Source: Sphingopyxis sp. GW247-27LB (GTDB lineage Bacteria > Pseudomonadota > Alphaproteobacteria > Sphingomonadales > Sphingomonadaceae). Taken from it: a DNA stretch of 64,000 bases. The notes beneath the pieces are model-generated. The model saw only the letters and a program-made list of their open reading frames with translations. It did no database searches and was not told the DNA's origin. The translations under genes were made by a program, and so were the position numbers. Shown here in pieces: positions 34,297-41,836 of the stretch. How positions within the stretch are numbered: the first letter of the stretch is position 1; the number at the start of each line of letters is the position of its first letter. The stretch covers positions 880,877-944,876 of the forward strand of contig NZ_NIWD01000008.1 in NCBI RefSeq assembly GCF_002277025.1, given 5' to 3'.

Positions 34297-34929
34297 TCAG
34301 GCGCGCGACCCGCGACCGAATCGAAAGACCCCGCTCGCCTTCGTTCCCGCCCCCGTCTCGGCGACCTCGTAGCGCGCGATTTCCTCGAGGCGCGCGAGCG
34401 GCAGCGGGCGGCGCCAGGGGTCGCCGACGAGCGCTTCGATGCCGCGATCGAGGCAGCGGTCGAGGAAGGCGGTGACCGCCGCGGCGAGGTCGTCCGAATA
34501 GAAGAGGTCGCCGGCGAGGATCATGTCGGCATCGGGAATGGCGAGGCTCGCCACATCGCCCGCGCGAATGTCGAGCGACACGCCATTGGCCGCCGCATTG
34601 AGCGCCAGCGCCGCGAGCGCATGGGGATCGGCGTCGACCGCGATGGCTTCCCGCGCCCCGGCCTTTACCGCGGCGATCGCGACCAGCCCCGACCCGGCGC
34701 CGAGATCGAGCACGTGCCGCCCCGCGACGCTCTCGGGATGGTCGAGGACATAGCGCGCGAGCGCGAGGCCGCCCGCCCAATGATGCGCCCAATAGGGGGC
34801 GTCGTCCCCCGCGAGACGCCCGACCCCGCTTGCCGGCACCGCCTTGTGCAGGCGGATTTCGGGGATGCCGGGGACGGGCAGCACCGGAAGATGCGCGCGG
34901 ATGAAGGCGGCGGCGTCGGGCGAGGTCAT
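34297..34929 (-). CDS. class I SAM-dependent methyltransferase (ETF-beta lysine methyltransferase-like)
   Basis: A 210-aa enzyme. Motif I is HVLDLGAGSGLVAIAA, followed by AVDADPHALAALALNAAANG. The segment PYWAHHWAGGLALARYVLDHPE before motif I and the DLFYSDDLA post-I motif are like ETFB lysine methyltransferase and related protein methyltransferases, rather than PrmA proper. It would use SAM to methylate a lysine on a protein. Function by similarity only. Confidence 0.72.
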   Translation of the reverse strand: MTSPDAAAFIRAHLPVLPVPGIPEIRLHKAVPASGVGRLAGDDAPYWAHHWAGGLALARYVLDHPESVAGRHVLDLGAGSGLVAIAAVKAGAREAIAVDADPHALAALALNAAANGVSLDIRAGDVASLAIPDADMILAGDLFYSDDLAAAVTAFLDRCLDRGIEALVGDPWRRPLPLARLEEIARYEVAETGAGTKASGVFRFGRGSRA

Positions 34930-34965
34930 GCGCGGGGATTAGAACGGGACGACAGCATATGGAAT

Positions 34966-35051
34966 CGTCATTGCGAGCGAAGCGAAGCAATCTCCAGCTC
35001 TCGTTCGTTTATGCCCGTAGCTGGAGATTGCTTCGCTCCGCTCGCAATGAC
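34966..35051. repeat. palindromic repeat family D, copy 2
   Basis: CGTCATTGCGAGCGAAGCGA at one end and CTTCGCTCCGCTCGCAATGA at the other, with CTCCAG/CTGGAG in between. Occupies part of the 347-nt gap 34930-35276; the remainder (35052-35276) has no gene that I can support. Confidence 0.85.
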
Positions 35052-35276
35052 AGGTCTCGATCGAGCCCCGTTCGGCGTTGATCGCCGCCGCCAAAGCTGA
35101 TAGGCGCCGCTGCGATGACCAACGACCGATCCCTGCGATTCAAGGCGTATTGGCGCTCCTTTACCTAGGAGCGGCATGGCATCATCCTGTGACCATCGCC
35201 GCCGTGTTCGGACAGGCGAATGGTCAGCATCATACTCCCTTCCGTCACGGCGTGCGCTTTTTGAAGAAGACGCGAC

Positions 35277-35795
35277 ATGACCGATACCTTGCTTGCCCTG
35301 TCGACCGACCGCTGCCGCATCGCGCCGCTCACCGCCGACGACGCGCGCGCGCTCGCGGCGATCACCGATGAATCGGTGACGTCGCAGGTCGATTTCCTGC
35401 CGACCCCCTTCACCGAAAGCGACGCCCGCGCGCTGATCGCGGGGTCGGGCCGCGGCGACGTCTTTCACGCCGTGCGCGGCGCCGGCGGCGGCTCGCTCAG
35501 CGGCGTGATCGGCGTGCATCGCCGCGCGGGACGCGACTATGAGATCGGATACTGGTTCGCGGCCCGCGCGCGCGGGCGCGGCATCGCGACCGAAGCGGTG
35601 CGCGCGGTCGTCGATGCGCTCGCCGCGTCGCGGCCCGGCTGTTCGATCGTCGCCGAATGCCACCCCGACAATGCGCGGTCGCGCGCGCTGCTGCGCCGCG
35701 TCGGCTTCGTGTCGACGGGGCTCGCGGGGCGGCGTCCGGGGCGGATGCTGCTCGCGTGGCGCGCGGCGCCGCTCGACCGCATCGACGTGTGCTGA
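35277..35795 (+). CDS. GNAT acetyltransferase, RimJ/RimL-like
   Basis: A 172-aa acetyltransferase of the GCN5-3 type. It opens with LSTDRCRIAPLTADDARALA, the family opening, and the CoA loop is EIGYWFAARARGRGIATEAV; AECHPDNARSRALLRRVGFV completes the acceptor region. It may acetylate protein N-termini or small amines. It stands alone and is convergent with the alpha/beta hydrolase gene, 4 nt away. Confidence 0.88.
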   Translation: MTDTLLALSTDRCRIAPLTADDARALAAITDESVTSQVDFLPTPFTESDARALIAGSGRGDVFHAVRGAGGGSLSGVIGVHRRAGRDYEIGYWFAARARGRGIATEAVRAVVDALAASRPGCSIVAECHPDNARSRALLRRVGFVSTGLAGRRPGRMLLAWRAAPLDRIDVC

Positions 35796-35799
35796 TCGA

Positions 35800-36549
35800 T
35801 CAGCCGGGCGCGCTGACCTCGTCGGTCAGCGCCTGGACGATCGCGGCGACCGAGGTGGGGGCATAGGCGAAGCCCATGTGGCCGCAGTCGACCTCGACCT
35901 GCCGGTCGCTTTCGTGCGGCAGCCCGCGCGCGCTCGCCACCGCGACGACGCCGTCGTGCGCCGACCACAGCGCGAAGGTCGGCATTTCGGGGCGCGGCGC
36001 GGGGTGAAAGTCGATCGGCGGATTGTCGACCGGATGGCGCGCGATCAGGTGATAGAGGCGCCACGCGCGATTGGCGCGGCGGCTGCCCGAAAAGGGCGAG
36101 CCGAGCGTGACGACGCGCGCGACCTTGCCCGGATGATGCTTCGCATATTCGCGGGCGTAGATGCCGCCGAGGCTCCACCCGACGAGCGCGGGCGCGTGGC
36201 CGGTGCGGTCGATGATCCACTGAACGCGGCCGTCGATGCGCTCGATGATGTCGGCCGTCGCGCCGCGGTTGAAGCCGAGGCCCCAGGCGTAGCAGCGAAA
36301 GCCCGCGCGCCGCAGGTCGGCGCGCAGCGCCTTGGTCGCCCAGTCGCCCGACAGGAAGCCCGGCAGCACCATCACCGGCGGATGCTCGCTGTCGGGGTTG
36401 GGCTCGGGCGGCAGCGGGCGGATGCGTCCGCCGAGCGCGCGCAGCAGCCCGCCCGCCTCGCGCCACAGCAGCACGAGCCGCGGCGGCGCGTCAGGATCGG
36501 GAACGCGCGCCGGCCATTCGGCGCGGCGGGAGAGGAAGGCGCGGATCAT
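35800..36549 (-). CDS. alpha/beta hydrolase, lipase-like
   Basis: A 249-aa hydrolase. The nucleophile elbow is VGWSLGGIYA, the oxyanion region is PPVMVLPGFLSGD, and the histidine is in VDCGHMGFA. No signal peptide. It resembles the lipases of the esterase/PGAP1-like type. The ATG overlaps the hemerythrin gene stop (TGATG), so it belongs to that transcript and probably to the same stress regulon. Substrate unknown. Confidence 0.82.
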   Translation of the reverse strand: MIRAFLSRRAEWPARVPDPDAPPRLVLLWREAGGLLRALGGRIRPLPPEPNPDSEHPPVMVLPGFLSGDWATKALRADLRRAGFRCYAWGLGFNRGATADIIERIDGRVQWIIDRTGHAPALVGWSLGGIYAREYAKHHPGKVARVVTLGSPFSGSRRANRAWRLYHLIARHPVDNPPIDFHPAPRPEMPTFALWSAHDGVVAVASARGLPHESDRQVEVDCGHMGFAYAPTSVAAIVQALTDEVSAPG

Positions 36550-37169
36550 CAGTTCTTGAGCTTTATCTTCTTCTCGACCTTCGCCGCGGCCTTCTCTTCC
36601 TTTTTGCGACGATTGAAGACGCGGCGCATGTAACGGACATCGGCCGGTTGCAACTGCTTCTCGGCCGCGACGAACTGCTCCTGCTCCTCTTCGCCTATAT
36701 GGTGCAGATACTCGTCCTTGAGGCCGGCGAAGCGGCGCAGCCAGCCGGGTGAGGCCATGTCGCGCGCGGCAAGATCGGCCAGCATGTCTTCGATCTCCTT
36801 ATGCTCCGAGATCGCATGGCGGGCATCATCGGTCGTCGCCGGATCGCGCAGCACGGTCGACCAGAGCGCCTGCTCCTCCGCCGCGGCATGGCCCTTGAGT
36901 TCCTTCACCAGCTCTTCGAACAACGCCTTGCGATCGGGCGACTTGCCCTGCGTTTCTTCGATCATCGCGAGGAGGGCGCGGTGGCGGTCATGATCCTCGA
37001 CCAGCCGTCCGAATATATCGGGATCGCCCCTGAATTTCGTCTTCGGCGTGCTGCCGATCCGCGCGGCAAGATCGGGGACGAGGGTTTTGGCCTTTGCGAC
37101 GGCTTCCGCCTTGGCCTTGGTGGCGGGTTTGCGCTTTGCCTTGCCGCGTTCGATGGTCCGGGTTGTCAT
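36549..37169 (-). CDS. hemerythrin HHE domain protein
   Basis: A 206-aa protein. After a basic, Ala/Lys-rich N-terminal 40 residues, an HHE four-helix bundle is seen with histidines in VEDHDRHRALL, LKGHAAAEEQALW, ISEHKEIEDML and LHHIGEEEQEQF; the C-terminus is very lysine-rich. The bundle would bind a diiron site and sense O2 or NO or scavenge iron. A perfect sigma-EcfG promoter lies upstream (37222-37247), so it is part of the general stress response. Confidence 0.85.
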   Translation of the reverse strand: MTTRTIERGKAKRKPATKAKAEAVAKAKTLVPDLAARIGSTPKTKFRGDPDIFGRLVEDHDRHRALLAMIEETQGKSPDRKALFEELVKELKGHAAAEEQALWSTVLRDPATTDDARHAISEHKEIEDMLADLAARDMASPGWLRRFAGLKDEYLHHIGEEEQEQFVAAEKQLQPADVRYMRRVFNRRKKEEKAAAKVEKKIKLKN

Positions 37170-37221
37170 GCCATTCTCCCTTCAAGCCCGCCCATTCGGT
37201 ATACGTGCATCTCGAATTGAA

Positions 37222-37247
37222 AACGCCATTTTTTCTGAACGGGTTCC
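37222..37247 (-). promoter_or_regulatory. sigma-EcfG promoter of the hemerythrin-hydrolase operon
   Basis: On the minus strand GGAAC (37247-37243), a 17-nt spacer and CGTT (37225-37222) match the alphaproteobacterial general stress consensus GGAAC-N16/17-CGTT exactly. The hemerythrin ATG is 52 nt further on at 37169. Confidence 0.82.
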
Positions 37248-37277
37248 ATCAAAGCACGGCGCATCGCGCCTCGAAGC

Positions 37278-38450
37278 TCACCCCTTCGGAACCAGCTTCA
37301 CCAGCTTGCCGTCCTTGCCGTCGGTGAGGAGCCACACCGAGCCGTCCGCATTGACCTCGACCTCGCGGACGCGGGTGCCGAAATCCCAGCGGTCGGACTT
37401 GTGCAGTCTGTCGCCGTCTACCCCCATGCGGATCAGTCCCTCGCCCGACAGCGCGCCCATCAGCAGGCTGTTCTTCCAGCCGGGATAGAGGTCGCCGCCG
37501 TACCAGGCGAGCCCCGCGGGCGAGATCGACGGGTTCCACCACAGCTTGGGCGCGTTGAACTCGGGACGGGTCGGATGGTCCGGGATGTCCTTGCCGTCAT
37601 AATGGTCGCCGTTCGACACGATCGGATAGCCGTAATTGCCGCCGCGCTCGACCAGATTGACCTCGTCGCCGCCCTTAGGCCCCATCTCCTGCTGCCACAG
37701 CTTCCCCGTCGCATCGAAGGCGATGCCGAGCAGGTTGCGATGGCCCAGCGACCAGATTTGCGCGGTGATGCCCCCCTTGTCGGCGAAGGGGTTGTCGGCC
37801 GGCACGCTGCCGTCGGGGTTCAGGCGGATGACCTTGCCCAGATTTTTGCCCATATCCTGCGCCGGATCGAACTTCTGCCGCTCGCCCGAGGTGATGAAGA
37901 GATAGTGGCCGTCGGGCGAGAAGGCGAGGCGGTGCGAGAAATGGCCGCGCCCCGGCACCTTCGGGTCCTGCTTCCAGATGATCTCGAGCCCTTCGATCCG
38001 CGGCGCGTCGCCCTGAACCAGCTTCGCCTTGCCGACCACGGCGCCGAACGTATCGCCCGCCCCGGCCTCGACCCAGCTCAGATAGATGGTACCGCTCGCC
38101 GCGAAGTCGGGGGCGAGGATGACGTCGCCGAAGCCTCCCTGGCCGCCATAGGCGACCGCGGGCGCTCCCGCGACATCGAGCGTCGCGCCGCCCGCCTGCC
38201 AGAGTTTCAATTTGCCCGCCCGCTCGGTGACGAGCGCCTGCTTCCCGCCGGGAAGGAAGGTCATCGCCCAGGGTTCGGCGAAGCTCGCGACCTCCTGCAC
38301 GGTGAAGGGCGCATCGGCGAGCGGGGTCGCGGGCTGGTCGCCCGACGCGTCGAGCGCCGACGTGTCGGCCGCCGCGCTCGGTGAACTGCCCGCCGAACAG
38401 GCTGCGACGACGAAGGCGACCGGGAGCGCGAAGGTCTTGAGGGTCTTCAT
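37278..38450 (-). CDS. PQQ-dependent aldose sugar dehydrogenase-like lipoprotein
   Basis: A 390-aa six-bladed propeller. The signal peptide MKTLKTFALPVAFVVAACSA ends in a VAAC lipobox, so it is an outer- or inner-membrane lipoprotein. Catalytic region is GRGHFSHRLAFSPDG, with the GHRNLLGIAFD and YGYPIVSNGDHYDG segments of the soluble aldose dehydrogenase (YliI) group. It would oxidise sugars in the periplasm with PQQ; no PQQ synthesis genes are in view. Stands alone in this strand run. Confidence 0.85.
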   Translation of the reverse strand: MKTLKTFALPVAFVVAACSAGSSPSAAADTSALDASGDQPATPLADAPFTVQEVASFAEPWAMTFLPGGKQALVTERAGKLKLWQAGGATLDVAGAPAVAYGGQGGFGDVILAPDFAASGTIYLSWVEAGAGDTFGAVVGKAKLVQGDAPRIEGLEIIWKQDPKVPGRGHFSHRLAFSPDGHYLFITSGERQKFDPAQDMGKNLGKVIRLNPDGSVPADNPFADKGGITAQIWSLGHRNLLGIAFDATGKLWQQEMGPKGGDEVNLVERGGNYGYPIVSNGDHYDGKDIPDHPTRPEFNAPKLWWNPSISPAGLAWYGGDLYPGWKNSLLMGALSGEGLIRMGVDGDRLHKSDRWDFGTRVREVEVNADGSVWLLTDGKDGKLVKLVPKG

Positions 38451-38519
38451 GGGGAGGCTCGCTTGGCTGTTGGGGATGGCGCCAGTGTGCCGCGCCCGCG
38501 CGCCAGAGTCGAGGGTTGC

Positions 38520-39161
38520 CTAGCGTCCTGCGTCGCGCCGCGCCGCGATCGTTTCGACGCTGTCCATGATCGCGTCGATCGCCTCGCTCGCTGGGGGCGC
38601 TTCGGCGCGTTTCTGCGAGAATTGGCCGCGCGCCATAATCTCTTCGAGCGCGGCGCGCGCGCGCGACACGCGGCTCTTCATCGTGCCGAGCGCGCAGCCG
38701 CAGATCGCCGCCGCCTCCTCGTACGACATGCCGCCCGCGCCGACGAGGATCAGCGCCTCGCGCTGGTCCTGCGGCAATTCCATCAATCCCCGTTGCAAGT
38801 CGGCCATCTCGCCCGAATCTTCCTGCGCCGCGGGGGTCGACAGCGTGCGTTCGACGACGCTCTCGTCATATTCGCCGCGAAACTTGTTGCGGCGCATCTG
38901 CGACAGGAAGGTGTTGCGCAGGATGACGAAGGTCCACGCCTTGATCGAGGTGCCGCGCTCGAAGCGGTCGCGCGACGCCCACGCCTTGACCATCGTGTCC
39001 TGCGTCAGGTCGTCGGCGAGATCGGGATTGCCCGACAGGCTGCGGCCATAGGCGCGCAGGTGGGGGATGACATCGGCCAACAGCGCCTTGAACTCGTTGT
39101 CCGACAGGCTGCTGTTGTCTTGGGCGTCTTGCGGCTGCTTCGCAGCATTGGGACGGGTCAT
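38520..39161 (-). CDS. ecfG: EcfG-type sigma factor, copy 1 (general stress)
   Basis: A 213-aa ECF sigma factor. Region 2 is HLRAYGRSLSGNPDLADDLT with FVILRNTFLSQMRRNKFRGE; region 4 is LPQDQREALILVGAGGMSYE with GTMKSRVSRARAALEEI. It directs the general stress regulon and is held by NepR until PhyR is phosphorylated. The ATG at 39161 overlaps the nepR stop, so both are made together. The frame extends upstream but overlaps nepR and is not family-like. The copy at 40055 is a clear paralogue, not identical. Confidence 0.92.
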   Translation of the reverse strand: MTRPNAAKQPQDAQDNSSLSDNEFKALLADVIPHLRAYGRSLSGNPDLADDLTQDTMVKAWASRDRFERGTSIKAWTFVILRNTFLSQMRRNKFRGEYDESVVERTLSTPAAQEDSGEMADLQRGLMELPQDQREALILVGAGGMSYEEAAAICGCALGTMKSRVSRARAALEEIMARGQFSQKRAEAPPASEAIDAIMDSVETIAARRDAGR

Positions 39162-39385
39162 TCGGGGCGTTTCTGGTCGAGCCGGGACAAGAGGTCGAGC
39201 ATGCGGTCGGGCAGATCCTCGGCGACAATCGTTCCATAGATCATGCGCAGCTTGGCGCTCACCGGTTCGGGCGATTGCCGGCCGGTCAGCACGCGGTGCC
39301 ATTCGTCGCCGCCCGTGCCGGGGAAATGGCCCCGCGGCCAGCGCGAATTGTCCGACATCACGGGCGATGTGCCGTTGCCGTTCAT
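39158..39385 (-). CDS. nepR: NepR-type anti-sigma factor
   Basis: A 75-aa protein with the NepR core: VSAKLRMIYGTIVAEDLPDR followed by MLDLLSRLD. It binds EcfG as an anti-sigma and is pulled off by phosphorylated PhyR. I choose the ATG at 39385 because the promoter -10 element ends at 39418, which leaves a short leader; an in-frame ATG at 39409 would be almost leaderless. The N-terminal 35 residues are divergent and probably disordered. Coupled to ecfG by ATGA. Confidence 0.88.
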   Translation of the reverse strand: MNGNGTSPVMSDNSRWPRGHFPGTGGDEWHRVLTGRQSPEPVSAKLRMIYGTIVAEDLPDRMLDLLSRLDQKRPE

Positions 39386-39417
39386 CCTCTTTTCGCCGTG
39401 GGTTGCCATGTCCCAGC

Positions 39418-39442
39418 AACGACAGAAAAAGCCCCGAGTTCC
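39418..39442 (-). promoter_or_regulatory. sigma-EcfG promoter of nepR-ecfG (autoregulation)
   Basis: On the minus strand GGAAC (39442-39438), 16 nt, CGTT (39421-39418): an exact consensus. It supports autoregulation of the anti-sigma/sigma pair. Confidence 0.85.
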
Positions 39443-39594
39443 CACGCCCTATGAATTTTCGTCGCAAAGCGTTGCCGGGAAGCCACAGTCGCGTGGAGAG
39501 CCCGCACCCTAACCCAGATTAACGCGCCGCGCGCGGCGGCGGTCTAAGGCGGCTGGTGGTCCCCTTTCCCGGCGGATCGAAAAGGGGGCGCGGC

Positions 39595-40002
39595 GTGCTA
39601 TCGGTCATCTATGTGAGCGTCGCGGATCCCGCCCTGGACCGGGAGGATATCCACCGGCTCGTCGACCGGGCACGGGTCAATAACCGGCGCGACGGACTGA
39701 CGGGCGCGCTCATCTACAACGGCCAGAATTTCATGCAGCTGCTCGAGGGCCCGGTCGGAAAGGTCGAATTGTGCCTTTCCGCCATCCGCGCCGACCGGCG
39801 GCACAGCGGCCTGATCGAACTCCGCCGCCGGCTGGTCGCCGAACGCGAATTCGCCGGCTGGTCGATGCTCTACAGCCCGCTGTTCCGCAGCCACGACGAG
39901 GATCTGGCGCGGCTCGCGGCGAATGGTCGCCTCGACCCCGAGGACGAGCAGCTGCTCGCCAATTTCCTCGCGCTCGGCAACGGAGATGGCGGCAAGCGGT
40001 GA
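39595..40002 (+). CDS. BLUF domain blue-light photoreceptor
   Basis: A 135-aa protein that is little more than a BLUF domain. All photocycle residues are visible: Tyr6 in VIYVSVA, Asn30 in RVNNRRDGLTG, Gln48 in NFMQLLEGP, Trp89 and Met91 in GWSML. GTG at 39595 has AAGGGGG upstream; a GTG at 39556 is possible. Flavin-bound BLUF proteins sense blue light through hydrogen-bond shifts. Short BLUF proteins act by protein contact. Its place between the two sigma-factor genes suggests light input to the stress response. No sigma-EcfG promoter is seen upstream. Confidence 0.9.
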   Translation: MLSVIYVSVADPALDREDIHRLVDRARVNNRRDGLTGALIYNGQNFMQLLEGPVGKVELCLSAIRADRRHSGLIELRRRLVAEREFAGWSMLYSPLFRSHDEDLARLAANGRLDPEDEQLLANFLALGNGDGGKR

Positions 40003-40054
40003 GCGGTGGCGGCGCGCCTGGCCCGTTCGGCGACGGACATAGTTGGGCTTTGCA

Positions 40055-40753
40055 ATGCCCGCGGCACCCGCTAAGCCACCTGAAGATGACAAGTTTCAAT
40101 CCAGCGCCGCTGATGCGTCCGAATGGATGCCGGGCATGACGAGCGACGCGCCTTCCCAACCCCTCGACGACGCCAGCTTCAAGCGCGAACTGGCCGCGAT
40201 GCTGCCGCATCTGCGCGCCTTCGGCCGCAGCCTCACCGGCAATGCCGACCTTGCCGACGACCTGGTGCAGGAAACGATGCTGAAGGCGTGGAAGGCGCGC
40301 GAGCAATATATTCCAGGGCCCGCGAGCATGAAGAGCTGGGCCTTCGTCATTCTGCGCAACTGCTTCCTGTCGCAGATGCGGCGCAAGAAATTCACCGCCG
40401 ACTATGACGAACTAGCGGCCGAGCGGATGCTGGTCGCGCCCGACGACCAGGATGACAGCCTGCATCTCGGCGACGTGCAGCGCGCGCTGCTGATGCTGCC
40501 GGTCGACCAGCGCGAGGCGCTGGTGCTTATCGGGGCGGGGGGGCTGAGCTACGAGGAAGGCGCGGCGATCTGCGGCTGCGCGATCGGCACGATGAAAAGC
40601 CGCGTCTCGCGCGCGCGCGCCGCGCTGCAGGACATATTGGAGGGCGGCCAGATGCCGCTGCGCAGCGAGGACGAGCTGCCCGCGAGCGACGCCTTCGCGG
40701 CGATCATGGACAAGGTCGATGATCTGACCGCGAACGGACCCGCGGGGGATTGA
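40055..40753 (+). CDS. EcfG-type sigma factor, copy 2
   Basis: A 232-aa ECF sigma factor. Region 2 (LPHLRAFGRSLTGNADLADD, FVILRNCFLSQMRRKKFTAD) and region 4 (LPVDQREALVLIGAGGLSYE, GTMKSRVSRARAALQDI) are nearly those of ecfG at 38520. The start is uncertain: ATG at 40055 was chosen, with 40136 possible. Second EcfG copies occur in several alphaproteobacteria and may respond to other signals or antagonise the first. No partner anti-sigma adjoins it. Convergent with phyR. Confidence 0.88.
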   Translation: MPAAPAKPPEDDKFQSSAADASEWMPGMTSDAPSQPLDDASFKRELAAMLPHLRAFGRSLTGNADLADDLVQETMLKAWKAREQYIPGPASMKSWAFVILRNCFLSQMRRKKFTADYDELAAERMLVAPDDQDDSLHLGDVQRALLMLPVDQREALVLIGAGGLSYEEGAAICGCAIGTMKSRVSRARAALQDILEGGQMPLRSEDELPASDAFAAIMDKVDDLTANGPAGD

Positions 40754-40770
40754 GACTATCCTGTCAAACA

Positions 40771-40804
40771 GCCTTGGGTCCCCGCGAAAGCGGGGACCCA
40801 AGGC
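40771..40804. terminator. perfect 15-bp stem with GAAA loop between convergent genes
   Basis: GCCTTGGGTCCCCGC, loop GAAA, and the exact inverse. It sits 18 nt after the sigma-factor stop and 34 nt before the phyR stop. There is no T tract on either strand, so it may be a bidirectional attenuator or a member of the common GTCCCCGC-type dispersed repeats. Confidence 0.65.
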
Positions 40805-40837
40805 GATGGGACGAAAGCGCGGCTTTTTGGGTTGGTG

Positions 40838-41629
40838 TCAGGCCGCCAGCTCGGGCGTGAAGAGCAGGCTCTGGCTGATCGCGGCGCGCACCGTATTCTC
40901 GCGGAACGGCTTGGAGATCAGGAAGGTCGGCTCGACGCAATTGCCGCTGAGCAGCCGTTCGGGAAAGGCGGTGATGAAGATCGCCGGCACCGGCGCGCGC
41001 GCCAATATGTCCTGGACCGCGTCGATTCCCGACGAGCCGTCGGCGAGCTGGACGTCGGCCAGGACGAGGCCGGCGTCGGTATCCTCGAAGGCCGCGACCG
41101 CATCCTCGTGCGTCGTCGCGACTCCCGCGACTTCGTGGCCGAGGCCGCGGACGATCGCTTCGAGTTCCATCGCGATCAGCGGCTCGTCCTCGATGATGAG
41201 CACCGAGGTCCGCGTCTCGCGGTCGAGATCGCCGACCGCTTCGGCGAGCAGCGCTTCGACCGTCGCCGTATCGGTGCCCGTGATCGCTGCCGCCTCTTCG
41301 GTCGAGAAGCCTTCGAGCGCGGTGAGGAGCAGGATCTGGCGCGCCAGCGGCGTGATGCGGGCGAGGCGGCGATTGGCGGCGCGCACCAGCGCATCCTCTT
41401 CGTCCGATCCCTCGCCGTCGGCGATGAAGGCGCTTTCCCAGATGCGGTGGAAGGCGCGGTAGAGGGCGATTCGCGTGTCGGGACCGTGGCCGAACTCCTC
41501 GGGCGCCGCGACGATCACTTCGAGCAGCGTGTGAACGAAATTGTCGCCATGCTGCTGGCTTCCGGTCAGCGCGCGCGCGTAGCGGCGCAGGAACGGCAGA
41601 TGTCCGCGGATTTCATCTCCCAACGTCAT
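40838..41629 (-). CDS. phyR: PhyR-type response regulator (anti-anti-sigma)
   Basis: A 263-aa protein. Residues 1-135 are a sigma-like domain (LPFLRRYARALTGSQQHGDN ... ITPLARQILLLTALEGFSTE), and 140-263 a receiver with acidic site EDE, phospho-Asp192 in LADVQLADG, Thr220 and Lys240 in LISKPF. Phosphorylation frees the sigma-like domain to bind NepR and release EcfG. SD GAGGGAGG precedes the ATG at 41629. It lies between ecfG copy 2 and the HWE kinase. A GGAAC-N17-CGTA sequence upstream could be a sigma-EcfG promoter. Confidence 0.93.
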   Translation of the reverse strand: MTLGDEIRGHLPFLRRYARALTGSQQHGDNFVHTLLEVIVAAPEEFGHGPDTRIALYRAFHRIWESAFIADGEGSDEEDALVRAANRRLARITPLARQILLLTALEGFSTEEAAAITGTDTATVEALLAEAVGDLDRETRTSVLIIEDEPLIAMELEAIVRGLGHEVAGVATTHEDAVAAFEDTDAGLVLADVQLADGSSGIDAVQDILARAPVPAIFITAFPERLLSGNCVEPTFLISKPFRENTVRAAISQSLLFTPELAA

Positions 41630-41656
41630 GCAAGAACCTCCCTCTGGAATATTTCA

Positions 41657-41682
41657 TACGCGGTCTCGCGGCGGGGGGTTCC
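41657..41682 (-). promoter_or_regulatory. possible sigma-EcfG promoter of phyR
   Basis: On the minus strand GGAAC (41682-41678), 17 nt, CGTA (41660-41657): one mismatch to GGAAC-N16/17-CGTT. It lies 28 nt before the phyR ATG, a suitable distance. Confidence 0.55.
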
Positions 41683-41836
41683 GTTCCGGGACCAAAAAAG
41701 CGCCCCTTCGGCCTGCAACTTGTCGCACGCGGATGCGTAGACAACGGCGGGACGTTGGAGGCTCGCACGGGAAAGGTCGGAAATCGCCCGATTAATCCCG
41801 CAAGCGGGCGACCATGCTTTTGTAGGAACCCGATTC

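Noticed and set aside
35052..35276. Possible gene remnant upstream of the RimJ-like acetyltransferase
   Set aside because: No frame with recognisable sequence in either strand; a weak CTCCTTTACCTAGGAG dyad is not enough for a call.
39162..39467. Upstream extension of the EcfG frame
   Set aside because: It overlaps nepR in another frame and has no sigma-factor character.
40043..40054. TTG start for the second EcfG copy
   Set aside because: No ribosome site; ATG at 40055 is only 12 nt later.
41825..41836. GGAAC just before the HWE kinase as a sigma-EcfG promoter
   Set aside because: It is 7 nt from the ATG with no CGTT at the proper distance; more likely its AGGAA is the ribosome site.
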